DNA of 24,049 nt from Elioraea sp051860475. Its GTDB lineage: Bacteria; Pseudomonadota; Alphaproteobacteria; Acetobacterales; Acetobacteraceae. The stretch lies in NCBI RefSeq assembly GCF_051860475.1, contig NZ_JBHYDW010000059.1, forward strand, positions 1 through 24,049. Direction: 5' to 3'. The notes beneath the pieces were generated by a model. That model was not told where the DNA came from. It was given only the letters and a program-made list of their open reading frames with translations, and ran no database searches. Positions 14,503 through 22,673 of this stretch are shown here, piece after piece. The position numbers were made by a program, and so were the translations under genes. Each line of letters starts with the position of its first letter. Within the stretch, counting starts at the first letter, position 1.

Positions 14503-15477
14503 ATGAGTGCCGTTGCCGGCGACGTGGAGTCTATCCTGAGCATCGCGCGGCTGCGCTGGGAGCATCGGCTGAGCCAGGTGGAGATCGCGCGGCGTCTCGG
14601 CGTCTCCGAGGCCACCATCAGCCGGGCGCTGAAGCGGGCCTTCGATCTCGGCCTGGTCGAGGTGCGGATTGCGCCGCAGGCGATGTGCCAGACCGTACTG
14701 GAGCAGCATGTGGCCTCGGTGTTCGGACTTCGGACCGCCGTCGTTGTAGCTGATCAGCAGGATCCGGCTGCGATTCGCCGGGTGCTTGGCGAAGCCATGG
14801 CGCGGCAGCTCGACGGGCTGATCGAGCACGGGGCCGTGATCGGCGTGTCCGACGGCGAGACGACCGCCGTCGCCACCGCCGCTACCCGCACCCGGGCATC
14901 GGAGGTGCAGGTGGTTCCCTTGATTGGCGGGGTCGGTGCGCCGGAGCAGTCCAGCCACCCGGCCGAGGTGTGCCGCGCCCTCGCGCTCGGGCTTGGCGCG
15001 CGGGCGTGGACGCTGCCGCTGCCGGCGACCGTCGACGCCGCCGCGACGGCCGAGGCACTGCTGGCCCAGCGCAGCGTGCGCGACGTGCTCGCGATGATGC
15101 GCCGGCTGTCGATAGCGCTGGTCGGCGTCGGCGCAACCGAGGGCGACGCGGCGATCGTACGGCACGGCGTGATCTCGCGGGAGGACATGGAGGCCATGGC
15201 GCGACGCGGTGCTGTCGGCACGATCTGCGCGCGGTTCTAAGACGGAAGCGGCACTCCCCTTCGCTCGCCGCTCGATCGACGCACGCTCGCGATCACGCGT
15301 GCCGATCTGTGCCGGGCGTCGATCAGGATCGCGATCGCGTTCGGTCCGGCCAAGCTGGCCGCGCTGCGCGCCGCCATCGCCGGTGGCTGGGTCAACGGCA
15401 TTGGAACGGATGCGACCACGGCGGAGGCGCTGCTCGCGGCGCGGCTTGGCGCGGCACAGGAGCGACGCAATGGATGA
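14503..15477 (+). pseudogene. SorC-family sugar-binding transcriptional regulator interrupted by one TAA
   Basis: Residues 1-245 hold an N-terminal HTH (LSQVEIARRLGVSEATISRAL, about 23-43) and the sugar-binding domain (HGAVIGVSDGETTAV, VGVGATEGDAA). The frame stops at TAA 15238-15240, right after ICARF. Reading past it in the same frame gives DGSGTPLRSPLDRRTLAI and then FGPAKLAALRAAIAGGWVN, GIGTDATTAEALLAARL, the conserved C-terminal end of SorC proteins, to TGA at 15477. The whole is 324 residues, the family length, so a single nonsense codon (probably TAC, Tyr, to TAA) is the only lesion seen. The ATG at 14503 has no strong ribosome site. Truncation would remove the C-terminal part of the effector/oligomerisation domain. 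Sequencing error is possible. Confidence 0.82.
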
Positions 15478-16131
15478 CCCGGGGCTCAAACTGTTTCCTC
15501 GACTCCGCGTCGGCCGAGGGCTGGCGCGCGCTGCTGCCGCTCGGGGTTTCCATGGCGTGACGACCAACCCGACGCTGCTCGCCCGGGCAAGGGATTCGCT
15601 GCACCCATCAGGGCCTTGACGCACCTGTGGCGGTGGCAGAGGCGCTCGGCCGCGACGACGTGCACCTCCAGGCCTGGGCGAGACGCGCGCCGCGCTTGCA
15701 TCCTGTGGCCGACAGCTGGCCGCGCTCGCGCCTGGGCAGGTCGTGGTGAAGCTGGCGGCAACCCAGACTGGGCTCGAAGCGTGGTCCGCGCTGCGGTCCG
15801 AGGGCGTGCGCGCAACGATCACGGCGGTCGACACGCCCGCCCAGGCGCCGGCGGCACTGGGCGCCGCCTATGCCGGGCCGTGTTTCGGACGCCTCAGCGA
15901 TGCCGGGCAGGATGCTGTCGCGGTCGTGCCCGCGATGCGGGCGATCCTGCGCAACGCCGGCGATCGCACCCGTCTGCTGCTGGCGAGCCTCCGACGCGTC
16001 GAGGACGTCACGATAACGTCACGGTCGGCGCGTCGGTTGCGAGGGCGCTCGTGCGTAGCGAGGAATCAGAGGCCGCGGCACAGGTGTTCGAGGCCTATGC
16101 GCGTGCCGGCGCTGCCCCGACGCGCGGCTGA
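15470..16131 (+). pseudogene. Transaldolase / fructose-6-phosphate-aldolase-like gene with multiple frameshifts
   Basis: The ATG at 15470 overlaps the SorC stop. Pieces in different frames rebuild a TalB/FSA-like TIM barrel: MDDPGLKLF, then DSASAEGWRALLPLGV, FHGVTTNPTLLARA, THQGLDAPVAVAEALG, HLQAWGETR, VVVKLAATQTGLEAWSALR (Schiff-base Lys codon 15749-15751), AAYAGPCFGRLSDAGQDA, LLLASLRRVEDV and TVGASVARALVRSEESEAA. Frame breaks fall near 15494 (extra C), 15546 (one base lost), 15589 (extra A), 15677 (one base lost), and 16010 (short internal gap). The native enzyme would be about 220 residues. It was the second gene of the SorC operon and is clearly non-functional. Confidence 0.85.
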
Positions 16132-16161
16132 CCTGCCGTCCTCGGCACGCGGCGCCCCGGC

Positions 16162-16179
16162 CGGTCGCTTGGGCGACCG
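16162..16179. terminator. Hairpin between convergent pseudogene and IclR gene
   Basis: CGGTCGC-TTGG-GCGACCG is a perfect 7-bp stem with a 4-base loop, between the end of the transaldolase pseudogene (plus strand) and the end of the IclR gene (minus strand). Its place suits a bidirectional terminator, though there is no U-tract on either side. Confidence 0.4.
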
Positions 16180-16191
16180 TGCGCGGCCGCA

Positions 16192-16962
16192 TCAGCCCGG
16201 TCCACCGAGCTGTCGTGACAGGTCGCGGGCGGCTGCCACCACCACGTCCTTCAACCCGGCCAAGGTGCGCGGGGTGTAGCGCGAGGCGGGCCCGGACAGG
16301 CTGATGCCGCCGCGTACCACACCTCCCTTCTCGAACACCGGAACGGCGACGCAACGCATGTCCGCGGCGAGCTCGCGGTCGTCATAGGCGAAGCCCTGCG
16401 CGCGGATGCGCTGCAGGGCCGAACGCAGACGATCGGGTTCAGTAATCGTGTTCGGGCCAACCTTCCTCAGGCCGCGTGCGATCACGGCCTCGGTCAATCG
16501 CATGTCGTGGAACGCGAGCAGGACCTTGCCGATGGATGTGCAGTGCAGCGGGGCGCGGTCGCCGATCTGGAAATCGACCGTGACGAGCCGCGTGCCCTTG
16601 GCGCGCAGCACCAGCACCGCCGCGTCGCGGTCGAGCACGGAGAAATGCGCCGTCTCCTGCGTCCGCTCCGAGATCGCGCGGAGGCAGGCGAGGATCAGCT
16701 CCGCGCGTTCGTCGTTGTCGAGCAGCGACTGGCCGAGGGTCAGCACCTTGTAGCCGAGCTGGTAGCAGCGCGTCCGTTCGTCGCGCGTCACGTAGCCGGC
16801 GCCCATCAGCGTCATCAGCATCCGATAGGCGGTGCTGCGGTCGGCCCCGATCGCCTCGGCCACCTTGGCAACAGGCAACGGCGCGCGGGACTCCGCGAGG
16901 GTTTCGAGCACCTTCAGGGCCCTGAGCGCGGTTGCGCTTCTGTTGGGGTCGAGTCTGTCCAA
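16192..16962 (-). CDS. IclR-family transcriptional regulator
   Basis: 256 residues, the usual family size. The N-terminal winged helix (about 10-70) includes LRALKVLETLAE, PVAKVAEAIGADRSTAYRML and GYVTRDERTRCYQLGYKVL. The C-terminal effector domain has AHFSVLDRDAAVLVLRA, APLHCTSIGKVLLAF (the classic SIGKALLA-like helix), GFAYDDRELAADMRCVAVPVF and GGISLSGPASRYT. IclR proteins respond to small molecules and repress or activate adjacent operons. It diverges from the ABC transporter operon, which it probably controls. Start is TTG at 16962, the only usable in-frame start ahead of the HTH (a TGA lies upstream); the ribosome site is poor. Confidence 0.93.
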   Translation of the reverse strand: MDRLDPNRSATALRALKVLETLAESRAPLPVAKVAEAIGADRSTAYRMLMTLMGAGYVTRDERTRCYQLGYKVLTLGQSLLDNDERAELILACLRAISERTQETAHFSVLDRDAAVLVLRAKGTRLVTVDFQIGDRAPLHCTSIGKVLLAFHDMRLTEAVIARGLRKVGPNTITEPDRLRSALQRIRAQGFAYDDRELAADMRCVAVPVFEKGGVVRGGISLSGPASRYTPRTLAGLKDVVVAAARDLSRQLGGPG

Positions 16963-17020
16963 GGGCTGCGCCGTTCAGCGAGAGCAATCTGTGCAGTATT
17001 TGTATGAACACGGATTTACA

Positions 17021-17033
17021 GCACATACTGTGC
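17021..17033. promoter_or_regulatory. GCACA-N3-TGTGC inverted repeat, candidate IclR operator
   Basis: GCACA-TAC-TGTGC is a perfect inverted repeat in the 197-base divergent region between the IclR gene and the transporter operon. Further TGTGC half-sites lie at 16990-16994 and 17051-17055, so several sites may be used. It overlaps the probable promoter zone of the transporter. Confidence 0.45.
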
Positions 17034-17041
17034 AACCAATG

Positions 17042-17069
17042 TTGACGCAATGTGCCATTCGCATAGGCT
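17042..17069 (+). promoter_or_regulatory. Possible sigma-70-type promoter of the ABC transporter operon
   Basis: TTGACG (17042-17047), a 16-base spacer and TAGGCT (17064-17069) resemble an alphaproteobacterial housekeeping promoter, 91 bases before the binding-protein ATG. It adjoins the inverted repeat at 17021, so a bound regulator could block or assist it. Confidence 0.35.
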
Positions 17070-17159
17070 TGGGCTCAAGACCTGCTGAGCAGGACCAGGC
17101 CCGACAGGCCGCTGCGAGGATCAGCGAGGCCGAATGGCCGAAACAAGGGGAGGTACGCC

Positions 17160-18725
17160 ATGTTCGACACGGTCCGAGGCGGGTGCCGTTCCGGCCCGAT
17201 CGCGGTTGGGATCGGCCTCGCGGTCCTTCTTGCGGCGGGTGCGCCGGCGCGCGCATCCGGCGAGCTGGTGATCGTCACCCATGCCGAAAACCAGGCCATG
17301 CAGGCGCAGCAGACCTACAAGGAGGTCAACTCGCCTGGGCTGCGCAACGTCATCGAGCAGCTCGTCACCGTCGATCTAGAGACCGGCGCGCTCAAGCCGA
17401 TGCTGGCGACGCGCTGGGAGCGCGTGGACGACCTGACCTGGCGGTTCCATCTGCGCGATGGCGTGCGGTTCCACGACGGCTCGCCGTTCGACGCCGAGGC
17501 CGCGGCCTTCGCGGTCAACTGGGTCTGGAGCCCGCGGAACTCCTTCCACATTCGCGAGACCATGGGACCGCAGATCACCGCCGAGGTTGCCGGCCCGATG
17601 GCGATCCATGTCAAGACCGCGACCCCGGATGCGCTGCTGCCCTGGCGGATGTATCTCGGTGGCATCTCCTCGATGCGCCAGATCCAGGAGACGCCCGCGC
17701 AGGTGGACGAGCGTCCGATCGGCACCGGCCCGTACCGGTTTGTCGAGTGGCGCAAGGGCCAGCACTGGACCGCCGAGGTCAATCCCGACTGGTGGGGCCG
17801 CAGCGCGCCGGATGCCTACGGCAAGGTCACGTTCGATCGACTGCGCTTCGTGTTCCGTCGCGAGCCCGCCGTGCGCGCGGCGATGATCGAGGCCGGCGAG
17901 GCGCAATTCGCGATGTTCGTGACACCCGAGCAATGCGCGCAGGCGAAGGCACGCCCCAACAGCACCTGCATCGTCGCACCGTCGGACAGCTACCTGTTCC
18001 TGCGCCCCGACGTCACCGGCGCGCATCCGGCGTTCCAGGATCTGCGTGTGCGCCAGGCGATCTTCCACGCGATCGACCGGCGGGCGATCATCGAGCACCT
18101 GATGGGGGTTGGCGAGCATCTGGGCGGCCAGATGCTGACTTCTGATGCCGACGGCTACAACCCGGACGTCGCCGACTACGAGTTCGATCCTGCCAAGTCC
18201 CGCCGCCTGCTCGCCGAGGCGCGGGCGGCCGGCGTGCCGGTCGATGCGGCACGCGTGATGGTCGCCGCGCGGGTCGGCAGCGTCCCGCGCATCGGCGAGA
18301 TCATCGAGGCGGTTGGCGGGATGCTGGCCGAGGTGGGTCTCAGGAACCGCGTCGAGCTGCAGGAGCAGGGACAGATCATCGAGTGGTTCCTGAAGCGGCC
18401 CGGCCCGGAGCGCGCCAACGTCCTGGTGCATCCTGGCGGCAATCCGCTGTGGGACTACTCGCTGACGCTGCGCGCGCTCTATCACTGCGAGACGATCGTC
18501 TCGATGTACTGCGATCCGGAGTTCGACCGCCGTCTCGACCAGGCCAACCTGCTGAGCAGCGAGGCGCGCACCCGCGCCTTCCGCGAGCTCGTCGCCGACA
18601 TCCGCGACCGCTACGTGATCCTGCCGATGGCGCGAATCTCCTGGACCTACGCGCTCGCTGCGGATCTCGAGTGGGACTATCGGTTCGATCAGCGCCTGGT
18701 TGCGGTACAGATGCGCCGCAAGTGA
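17160..18725 (+). CDS. ABC transporter substrate-binding protein (SBP family 5, peptide/nickel type)
   Basis: This 521-residue periplasmic protein would capture substrate for the importer encoded downstream. A Sec signal peptide (IAVGIGLAVLLAAGAPARAS) covers roughly residues 14-33, with cleavage after ARA or ARAS. There is no lipobox Cys. Family 5 signatures follow: LVTVDLETGALKPMLATRW (shortened), TWRFHLRDGVRFHDGSPF (about 98-115), IGTGPYRFVEW, LRVRQAIFHAIDR, and DPAKSRRLLAEA. The ligand is not certain: dipeptides, oligopeptides, opines and plant or glycan-derived compounds are all known in this family. GGGGAGG precedes the ATG. It heads the operon opposite the IclR regulator. Confidence 0.95.
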   Translation: MFDTVRGGCRSGPIAVGIGLAVLLAAGAPARASGELVIVTHAENQAMQAQQTYKEVNSPGLRNVIEQLVTVDLETGALKPMLATRWERVDDLTWRFHLRDGVRFHDGSPFDAEAAAFAVNWVWSPRNSFHIRETMGPQITAEVAGPMAIHVKTATPDALLPWRMYLGGISSMRQIQETPAQVDERPIGTGPYRFVEWRKGQHWTAEVNPDWWGRSAPDAYGKVTFDRLRFVFRREPAVRAAMIEAGEAQFAMFVTPEQCAQAKARPNSTCIVAPSDSYLFLRPDVTGAHPAFQDLRVRQAIFHAIDRRAIIEHLMGVGEHLGGQMLTSDADGYNPDVADYEFDPAKSRRLLAEARAAGVPVDAARVMVAARVGSVPRIGEIIEAVGGMLAEVGLRNRVELQEQGQIIEWFLKRPGPERANVLVHPGGNPLWDYSLTLRALYHCETIVSMYCDPEFDRRLDQANLLSSEARTRAFRELVADIRDRYVILPMARISWTYALAADLEWDYRFDQRLVAVQMRRK

Positions 18726-18731
18726 ACTCGT

Positions 18732-18759
18732 GGCGGTGCGGCGTCGGTGCCGCACCGCC
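18732..18759 (+). other. Strong intercistronic hairpin between binding-protein and permease genes
   Basis: GGCGGTGCGGC and GCCGCACCGCC form a perfect 11-bp stem with a 6-base GTCGGT loop, 7 bases after the binding-protein stop and 26 bases before the permease ATG. Such hairpins commonly protect the upstream message from 3' exonucleases or attenuate downstream transcription, giving more binding protein than permease. There is no T-tract, so it is not a classical terminator. Confidence 0.6.
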
Positions 18760-18784
18760 CGTCGCCTGCTTCGCCGGAGCGTGA

Positions 18785-19741
18785 ATGGCGCGGTTCCTTC
18801 TCAGGCGCATCGGTCAGTCGGTCCTGGTGCTGTTCATCGTGCTGACCTTCGTGTTCGTCGCCGGACGGATGATCGGCGACCCTGCCGTATTGTTGCTCGG
18901 CCCCGAGGCGAGTGCCGCCGACATCCTCCGCGTGCGCCGGCAGATGGGGCTCGAGGAGCCGCTGCTCGAGCAGTTCCTGCGCTTCATGTCCGGCGTGGTG
19001 ACGGGGGATTTCGGCGTCACCTTCCGCTACGGCTTCGCGGTGCCGGACGTCGCCCATCCAGGGGCAACCGGCACGCCCGTGATGCCGCTGGTGCTCGAGC
19101 GGCTGCCCGCGACCTATCTGCTCGCCACCACGGCGATGCTGTTCGCCACGGGGATCGCCGTGCTGCTCGGCTGCGTCGCCGCCATGCATCCCCGCTCCGC
19201 CCTCGATCGCGGCATCACCGTCGTTGCGCCGGCAGGCGTGTCGGTCGTCGATTTCTGGCTCGGCTTCATGCTGATCCTGCTGTTCGGCGTGCAGTTCGGC
19301 TGGTTGCCGACCTCCGGCTTTGGCGGGCCGGCGCATCTGGTGCTGCCGGCGCTCACCCTCGCGGTCCGTCCGATCGGCCGGATCGCCCAGCTCGTGCGCA
19401 GCGCGATGCTCGACGAGCTCGGCAAGCCCTATGTCGATGCGGCGCGCGCCAAGGGGTTTAGCGAGCCGCGCATCGTGTTCGGCCATGCGCTCAAGAACGC
19501 CTCGATCCCGGTCACCACGATGATCGGAGACGAGCTGCTGCAGATCGTGCAGGGCGCGATTGTGGTGGAGGTCGTGTTCGCCTGGCCGGGGATCGGCAGC
19601 CTGCTGGTCCATGCGCTATCGACCCGCGACCTGCCGCTGGTCGAGGCGGCGATCTTCGTGCTTGCAGTCACCGCCATCACCGTCAACCTCGCTGTCGACC
19701 TCGTCTACACCGTGCTCGACCCGCGGGTACGCTTCCGGTAG
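18785..19741 (+). CDS. ABC transporter permease (DppB family)
   Basis: This 318-residue inner-membrane subunit forms half of the importer channel. The typical N-terminal helix (VLVLFIVLTFVFVAG) precedes a periplasmic loop with LRVRRQMGLEEPLLEQFLRF, a family hallmark. Further membrane helices lie near 110-135, 145-170, 180-200 and 240-310. The cytoplasmic EAA loop DAARAKGFSEPRIVFGHAL (about 218-237) docks the ATPases. ATG at 18785 has GGAG about 6 bases upstream. The gap from the binding-protein gene is 59 bases, filled by a strong hairpin; the gap to the next permease is 6 bases. Confidence 0.95.
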   Translation: MARFLLRRIGQSVLVLFIVLTFVFVAGRMIGDPAVLLLGPEASAADILRVRRQMGLEEPLLEQFLRFMSGVVTGDFGVTFRYGFAVPDVAHPGATGTPVMPLVLERLPATYLLATTAMLFATGIAVLLGCVAAMHPRSALDRGITVVAPAGVSVVDFWLGFMLILLFGVQFGWLPTSGFGGPAHLVLPALTLAVRPIGRIAQLVRSAMLDELGKPYVDAARAKGFSEPRIVFGHALKNASIPVTTMIGDELLQIVQGAIVVEVVFAWPGIGSLLVHALSTRDLPLVEAAIFVLAVTAITVNLAVDLVYTVLDPRVRFR

Positions 19742-19747
19742 CCGGAC

Positions 19748-20662
19748 ATGCGCGAGATCCCTGCCGCGATCGAACCCTCGGAGCGCGCAGTGCCGCGCCG
19801 GTCGCGGTACCTGCGTGCGCTGCTGCGCGATCCGCTGACTCTCATCGCGGTGCTGTTCCTGGTCGCGCTCGGCCTGTCGGCGCTGTTCGCCGAGCTCGTG
19901 GCGCCCTACGACCCGATCCGCCAGCAGCTCGCGATGCGCAACCGCCCGCCGCTGACGCCCGGGCTGCGCGGCGGAGTGATGCACCTGCTCGGCACCGACG
20001 AGCTCGGGCGCGACCTGCTCAGCCGGCTGATCTTCGGCGGGCGCGTCTCGCTCGCGGTCGGGCTGATCGGCGCGGCGGCGGCCGGCGTGTTCGGCACGGC
20101 GCTGGGCCTGCTCGCGGGCTACTACCGCGGGCGTGTGGATGACGTGGTGATGCGCCTCGTCGACGTGATGGCGGCGCTGCCGACGCTGTTGATCGCGCTG
20201 TTCTTCCTGTTCATCATCGGCGGCGGGTTCTGGAACCTCGTGCTCGTGCTGGCGGTCGTGCGATGGCGCATCTTCGCGCGCGTGGCCCGCAGCATGGCGC
20301 TGTCTCTGCGCGAGCAGACCTTCATTCTGGCCACGCGCGCGGTTGGCGCGACCGACGGTCGGATCATCCTCCGCCACCTGCTGCCCAACATGGCCTCGCC
20401 GCTGATCGTCCTGTTCACGCTCGAGGTCGCCGTGCTGATCCTCGCCGAGGCGGCGCTGAGCTTCCTCGGCTTCGGCATCCAGCCGCCGGCCTCGTCATGG
20501 GGGCTGATGATCGCGCGCGGTCGCGAGTACCTGACCACCGCGTGGTGGCTGGTGACCCTGCCCGGGCTCGCGATCTTCCTGACGACGCTCAGTCTCAATC
20601 TTGTCGCCGCGTGGGTGCGCGCGGTCACCGATCCGGTGCAGCGATGGCGATGGCTGGCATGA
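19748..20662 (+). CDS. ABC transporter permease (DppC family)
   Basis: This 304-residue partner permease has an N-terminal helix at about 31-50 (LIAVLFLVALGLSALFAELV), the family loop LLGTDELGRDLLSRLIFGGRVS (shortened) typical of DppC/OppC, and an EAA loop ATRAVGATDGRIILRHLLP that contacts the ATP-binding subunits. LAEAALSFLGFGIQPP and SWGLMI are also hallmarks of this family. ATG at 19748 is the first in-frame start, 6 bases after the DppB stop, with a weak ribosome site that suggests coupling. Its TGA overlaps the next gene's ATG. Length is normal for the family. Confidence 0.95.
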   Translation: MREIPAAIEPSERAVPRRSRYLRALLRDPLTLIAVLFLVALGLSALFAELVAPYDPIRQQLAMRNRPPLTPGLRGGVMHLLGTDELGRDLLSRLIFGGRVSLAVGLIGAAAAGVFGTALGLLAGYYRGRVDDVVMRLVDVMAALPTLLIALFFLFIIGGGFWNLVLVLAVVRWRIFARVARSMALSLREQTFILATRAVGATDGRIILRHLLPNMASPLIVLFTLEVAVLILAEAALSFLGFGIQPPASSWGLMIARGREYLTTAWWLVTLPGLAIFLTTLSLNLVAAWVRAVTDPVQRWRWLA

Positions 20663-21651
20663 CGCCTCCTGCTGCCGGCGCCGTGCTGCATGTGAAGGAT
20701 CTCGCGGTCCGCTTCACCACGCCGGAGGGCACGGTGCAGGCCGTGAACGGCGTCAGCTTCTCGGTCGCCGCCGGCGAGACGCTCGCGATCCTCGGCGAGT
20801 CCGGCTGTGGCAAGAGCGTCACCGTACAGGCGGTGATGGGTCTGGTGCGCAGCCCACCCGGCGAGGTTCGTGCCGCAGCGATCCGCTTCCGGGACCTCGA
20901 TCTGCTGTCGGCCACGCCGCGCGAGCTGCGCGCGATCCGCGGGCCACGGATTGCGATGATCTTCCAGGATCCGTTCATGTCGCTCGATCCGGGCAAGACG
21001 GTCGGTCAGCAGATCGGCGAGATGTTCCGTGTGCACCGCCGGGCAAGGCGGACCGAGGCGCGTCGGCATTCGATCGAGCTGATGGAGCGGGTGCGCATCC
21101 CCTCCGCCCGCGACCGGGTCGATCACTACCCCCATCAGTTCTCGGGCGGGATGAGCCAGCGCGTGATGATTGCCTCGGCGATCGCCCTCGGTCCCGAATT
21201 GCTGATCGCCGACGAGCCCACGACCGCACTCGATGTCACGGTGCAGGCGCAGATCATGGCGCTCCTGGCAGGTCTTCGGTCCGAAACCGGCATGGCGATG
21301 GTCCTGATCACCCACGATGTCGGCCTCGCTGCCGAGACCGCCGGGCGCGCTGCGGTGATGTATGCAGGGCGGTTCGTCGAGACCGGGCCGATGGCGGCGA
21401 TTCACGATCACCCCGCACATCCCTATACGCGCGGCCTGCTGCGCTCGATCCCGAGCATCGATCGCAAGTCCGGTCGACTCCACCCGATCGAGGGTGCGCC
21501 GCCCCGGCTGACGCAGCTCCCTCCGGGTTGTGCCTTCGCGCCGCGCTGCCCCCATCGCCGTGCGCGCTGCACAGTGGAGGTGCCCCCGCTGCGGCCCTTC
21601 GCCGCGACCCACGCGGTGGCCTGCCACTTCGCCGAGGAGATCGTCGCGTGA
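20659..21651 (+). CDS. ABC transporter ATP-binding protein (DppD/OppD family)
   Basis: 330 residues from ATG 20659, inside an ATGA overlap with the permease stop; two earlier in-frame ATGs (20644, 20650) are possible but the overlap start gives the usual N-terminus. Walker A GESGCGKS (46-53), Q-loop Gln103, signature FSGGMSQR (161-168), Walker B LLIADEP (181-187) and His219 switch are all intact, so it should hydrolyse ATP. The C-terminal oligopeptide-transporter extension (HPYTRGLLRSIP) carries cysteines in PPGCAFAPRCPHRRARC plus a final VACHF, a set that in Dpp-type ATPases can hold an iron-sulfur cluster. Confidence 0.95.
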   Translation: MTPPAAGAVLHVKDLAVRFTTPEGTVQAVNGVSFSVAAGETLAILGESGCGKSVTVQAVMGLVRSPPGEVRAAAIRFRDLDLLSATPRELRAIRGPRIAMIFQDPFMSLDPGKTVGQQIGEMFRVHRRARRTEARRHSIELMERVRIPSARDRVDHYPHQFSGGMSQRVMIASAIALGPELLIADEPTTALDVTVQAQIMALLAGLRSETGMAMVLITHDVGLAAETAGRAAVMYAGRFVETGPMAAIHDHPAHPYTRGLLRSIPSIDRKSGRLHPIEGAPPRLTQLPPGCAFAPRCPHRRARCTVEVPPLRPFAATHAVACHFAEEIVA

Positions 21652-22631
21652 GCACGCTGGCGGCGGATCTGCTGCTGCGGGTCGAGGGGCTGGTCAAGCA
21701 CTATCCGGTCGAAACGCGCGGGTTTCCATTCCGCCGCTACAGGCCGCTGCGCGCCGTCGATGGTGTCGATCTGGTGCTGCGCGCCGGGGAGACGCTCGGC
21801 ATCGTCGGCGAATCCGGCTGCGGCAAGTCAACGCTCGCGCGCACGCTCACGCGGCTCGAGGAGCCCACCGCCGGGCGGGCGTGGTTCCGCGGCGACGATC
21901 TGTTCTCGATGCCGCGGCGGTCCTTCCGCCGGATGCGGCGCGACATCCAGATTGTGTTCCAGAATCCGTATGCCGCGCTCGATCCGCGCATGACGATCGG
22001 TGCTCTGATCGGCGAGCCGCTCGCCATCTTTCCGGATCTTGTCCCGGGCGCCGGTCGGCACGCGCGCATCGTAGAGCTGCTCCGGCAGGTCGGCTTGGAT
22101 CCCGACGCGATCGAGCGCTACCCGCACGAGTTCTCTGGCGGGCAGCGGCAGCGCATCGGCATCGCCCGGGCGCTCGCCCTGCGTCCCTCGCTGATCATCT
22201 GCGACGAGCCGGTCTCAGCGCTCGACGTGTCCGTCCAGGCGCAGGTCGTGAACCTGCTGGAGGACATCCAGCGCAACACCGGCGTCGCCTACATCGTGAT
22301 CGCGCACGATCTGTCGGTGGTCCGCCACATCTCGCACCGGGTCGCCGTGATGTATCTCGGCCTGATCGTCGAGGAGGGCACCGAGGCGGAGGTCTACGAG
22401 CGACCGACTCACCCCTACACGAAGGCCCTGCTGTCGGCAGTGCCGCGGCCCGGCGGCACGGGGCGCCGGATCGTGCTGGAGGGCGATCTTCCGGACCCGT
22501 CCTCGCCTCCGTCAGGATGTCGCTTCCGGACCCGATGCTGGAAGGCGAGCGAGCGCTGCGCGCGGGTCGAACCGAAGCTGACTGAACGATCGTCACCGAC
22601 GCATCGTAGCGCGTGTCATCATCCGGAGTGA
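21648..22631 (+). CDS. ABC transporter ATP-binding protein (DppF/OppF family)
   Basis: This 327-residue second ATPase starts at GTG 21648 in a GTGA overlap with the previous stop, with GAGGAG upstream. Walker A GESGCGKS (54-61), Gln105, canonical signature FSGGQRQR (162-169), Walker B LIICDEP (182-188) and His220 are present. The N-terminal insertion HYPVETRGFPFRRYRPLRAV is typical of DppF/OppF. The C-terminal extension (HPYTKALLSAVP, then SGCRFRTRCWKASERC and SACHH) has the cysteine pattern of the family. It completes the five-part importer. After its stop there are 42 bases before the esterase fragment, with no clear terminator. Confidence 0.95.
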   Translation: MSTLAADLLLRVEGLVKHYPVETRGFPFRRYRPLRAVDGVDLVLRAGETLGIVGESGCGKSTLARTLTRLEEPTAGRAWFRGDDLFSMPRRSFRRMRRDIQIVFQNPYAALDPRMTIGALIGEPLAIFPDLVPGAGRHARIVELLRQVGLDPDAIERYPHEFSGGQRQRIGIARALALRPSLIICDEPVSALDVSVQAQVVNLLEDIQRNTGVAYIVIAHDLSVVRHISHRVAVMYLGLIVEEGTEAEVYERPTHPYTKALLSAVPRPGGTGRRIVLEGDLPDPSSPPSGCRFRTRCWKASERCARVEPKLTERSSPTHRSACHHPE

Positions 22632-22673
22632 GGGCTCGGCATTGGCCCCCGATGCGCCCATGGGGTACCGCTG

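Noticed and set aside
15209..15619. A continuous plus-strand frame that could seem a separate gene after the regulator
   Set aside because: Its start lies in the SorC gene in another frame; only its end carries a piece of the transaldolase (GFHGVTTNPTLL).
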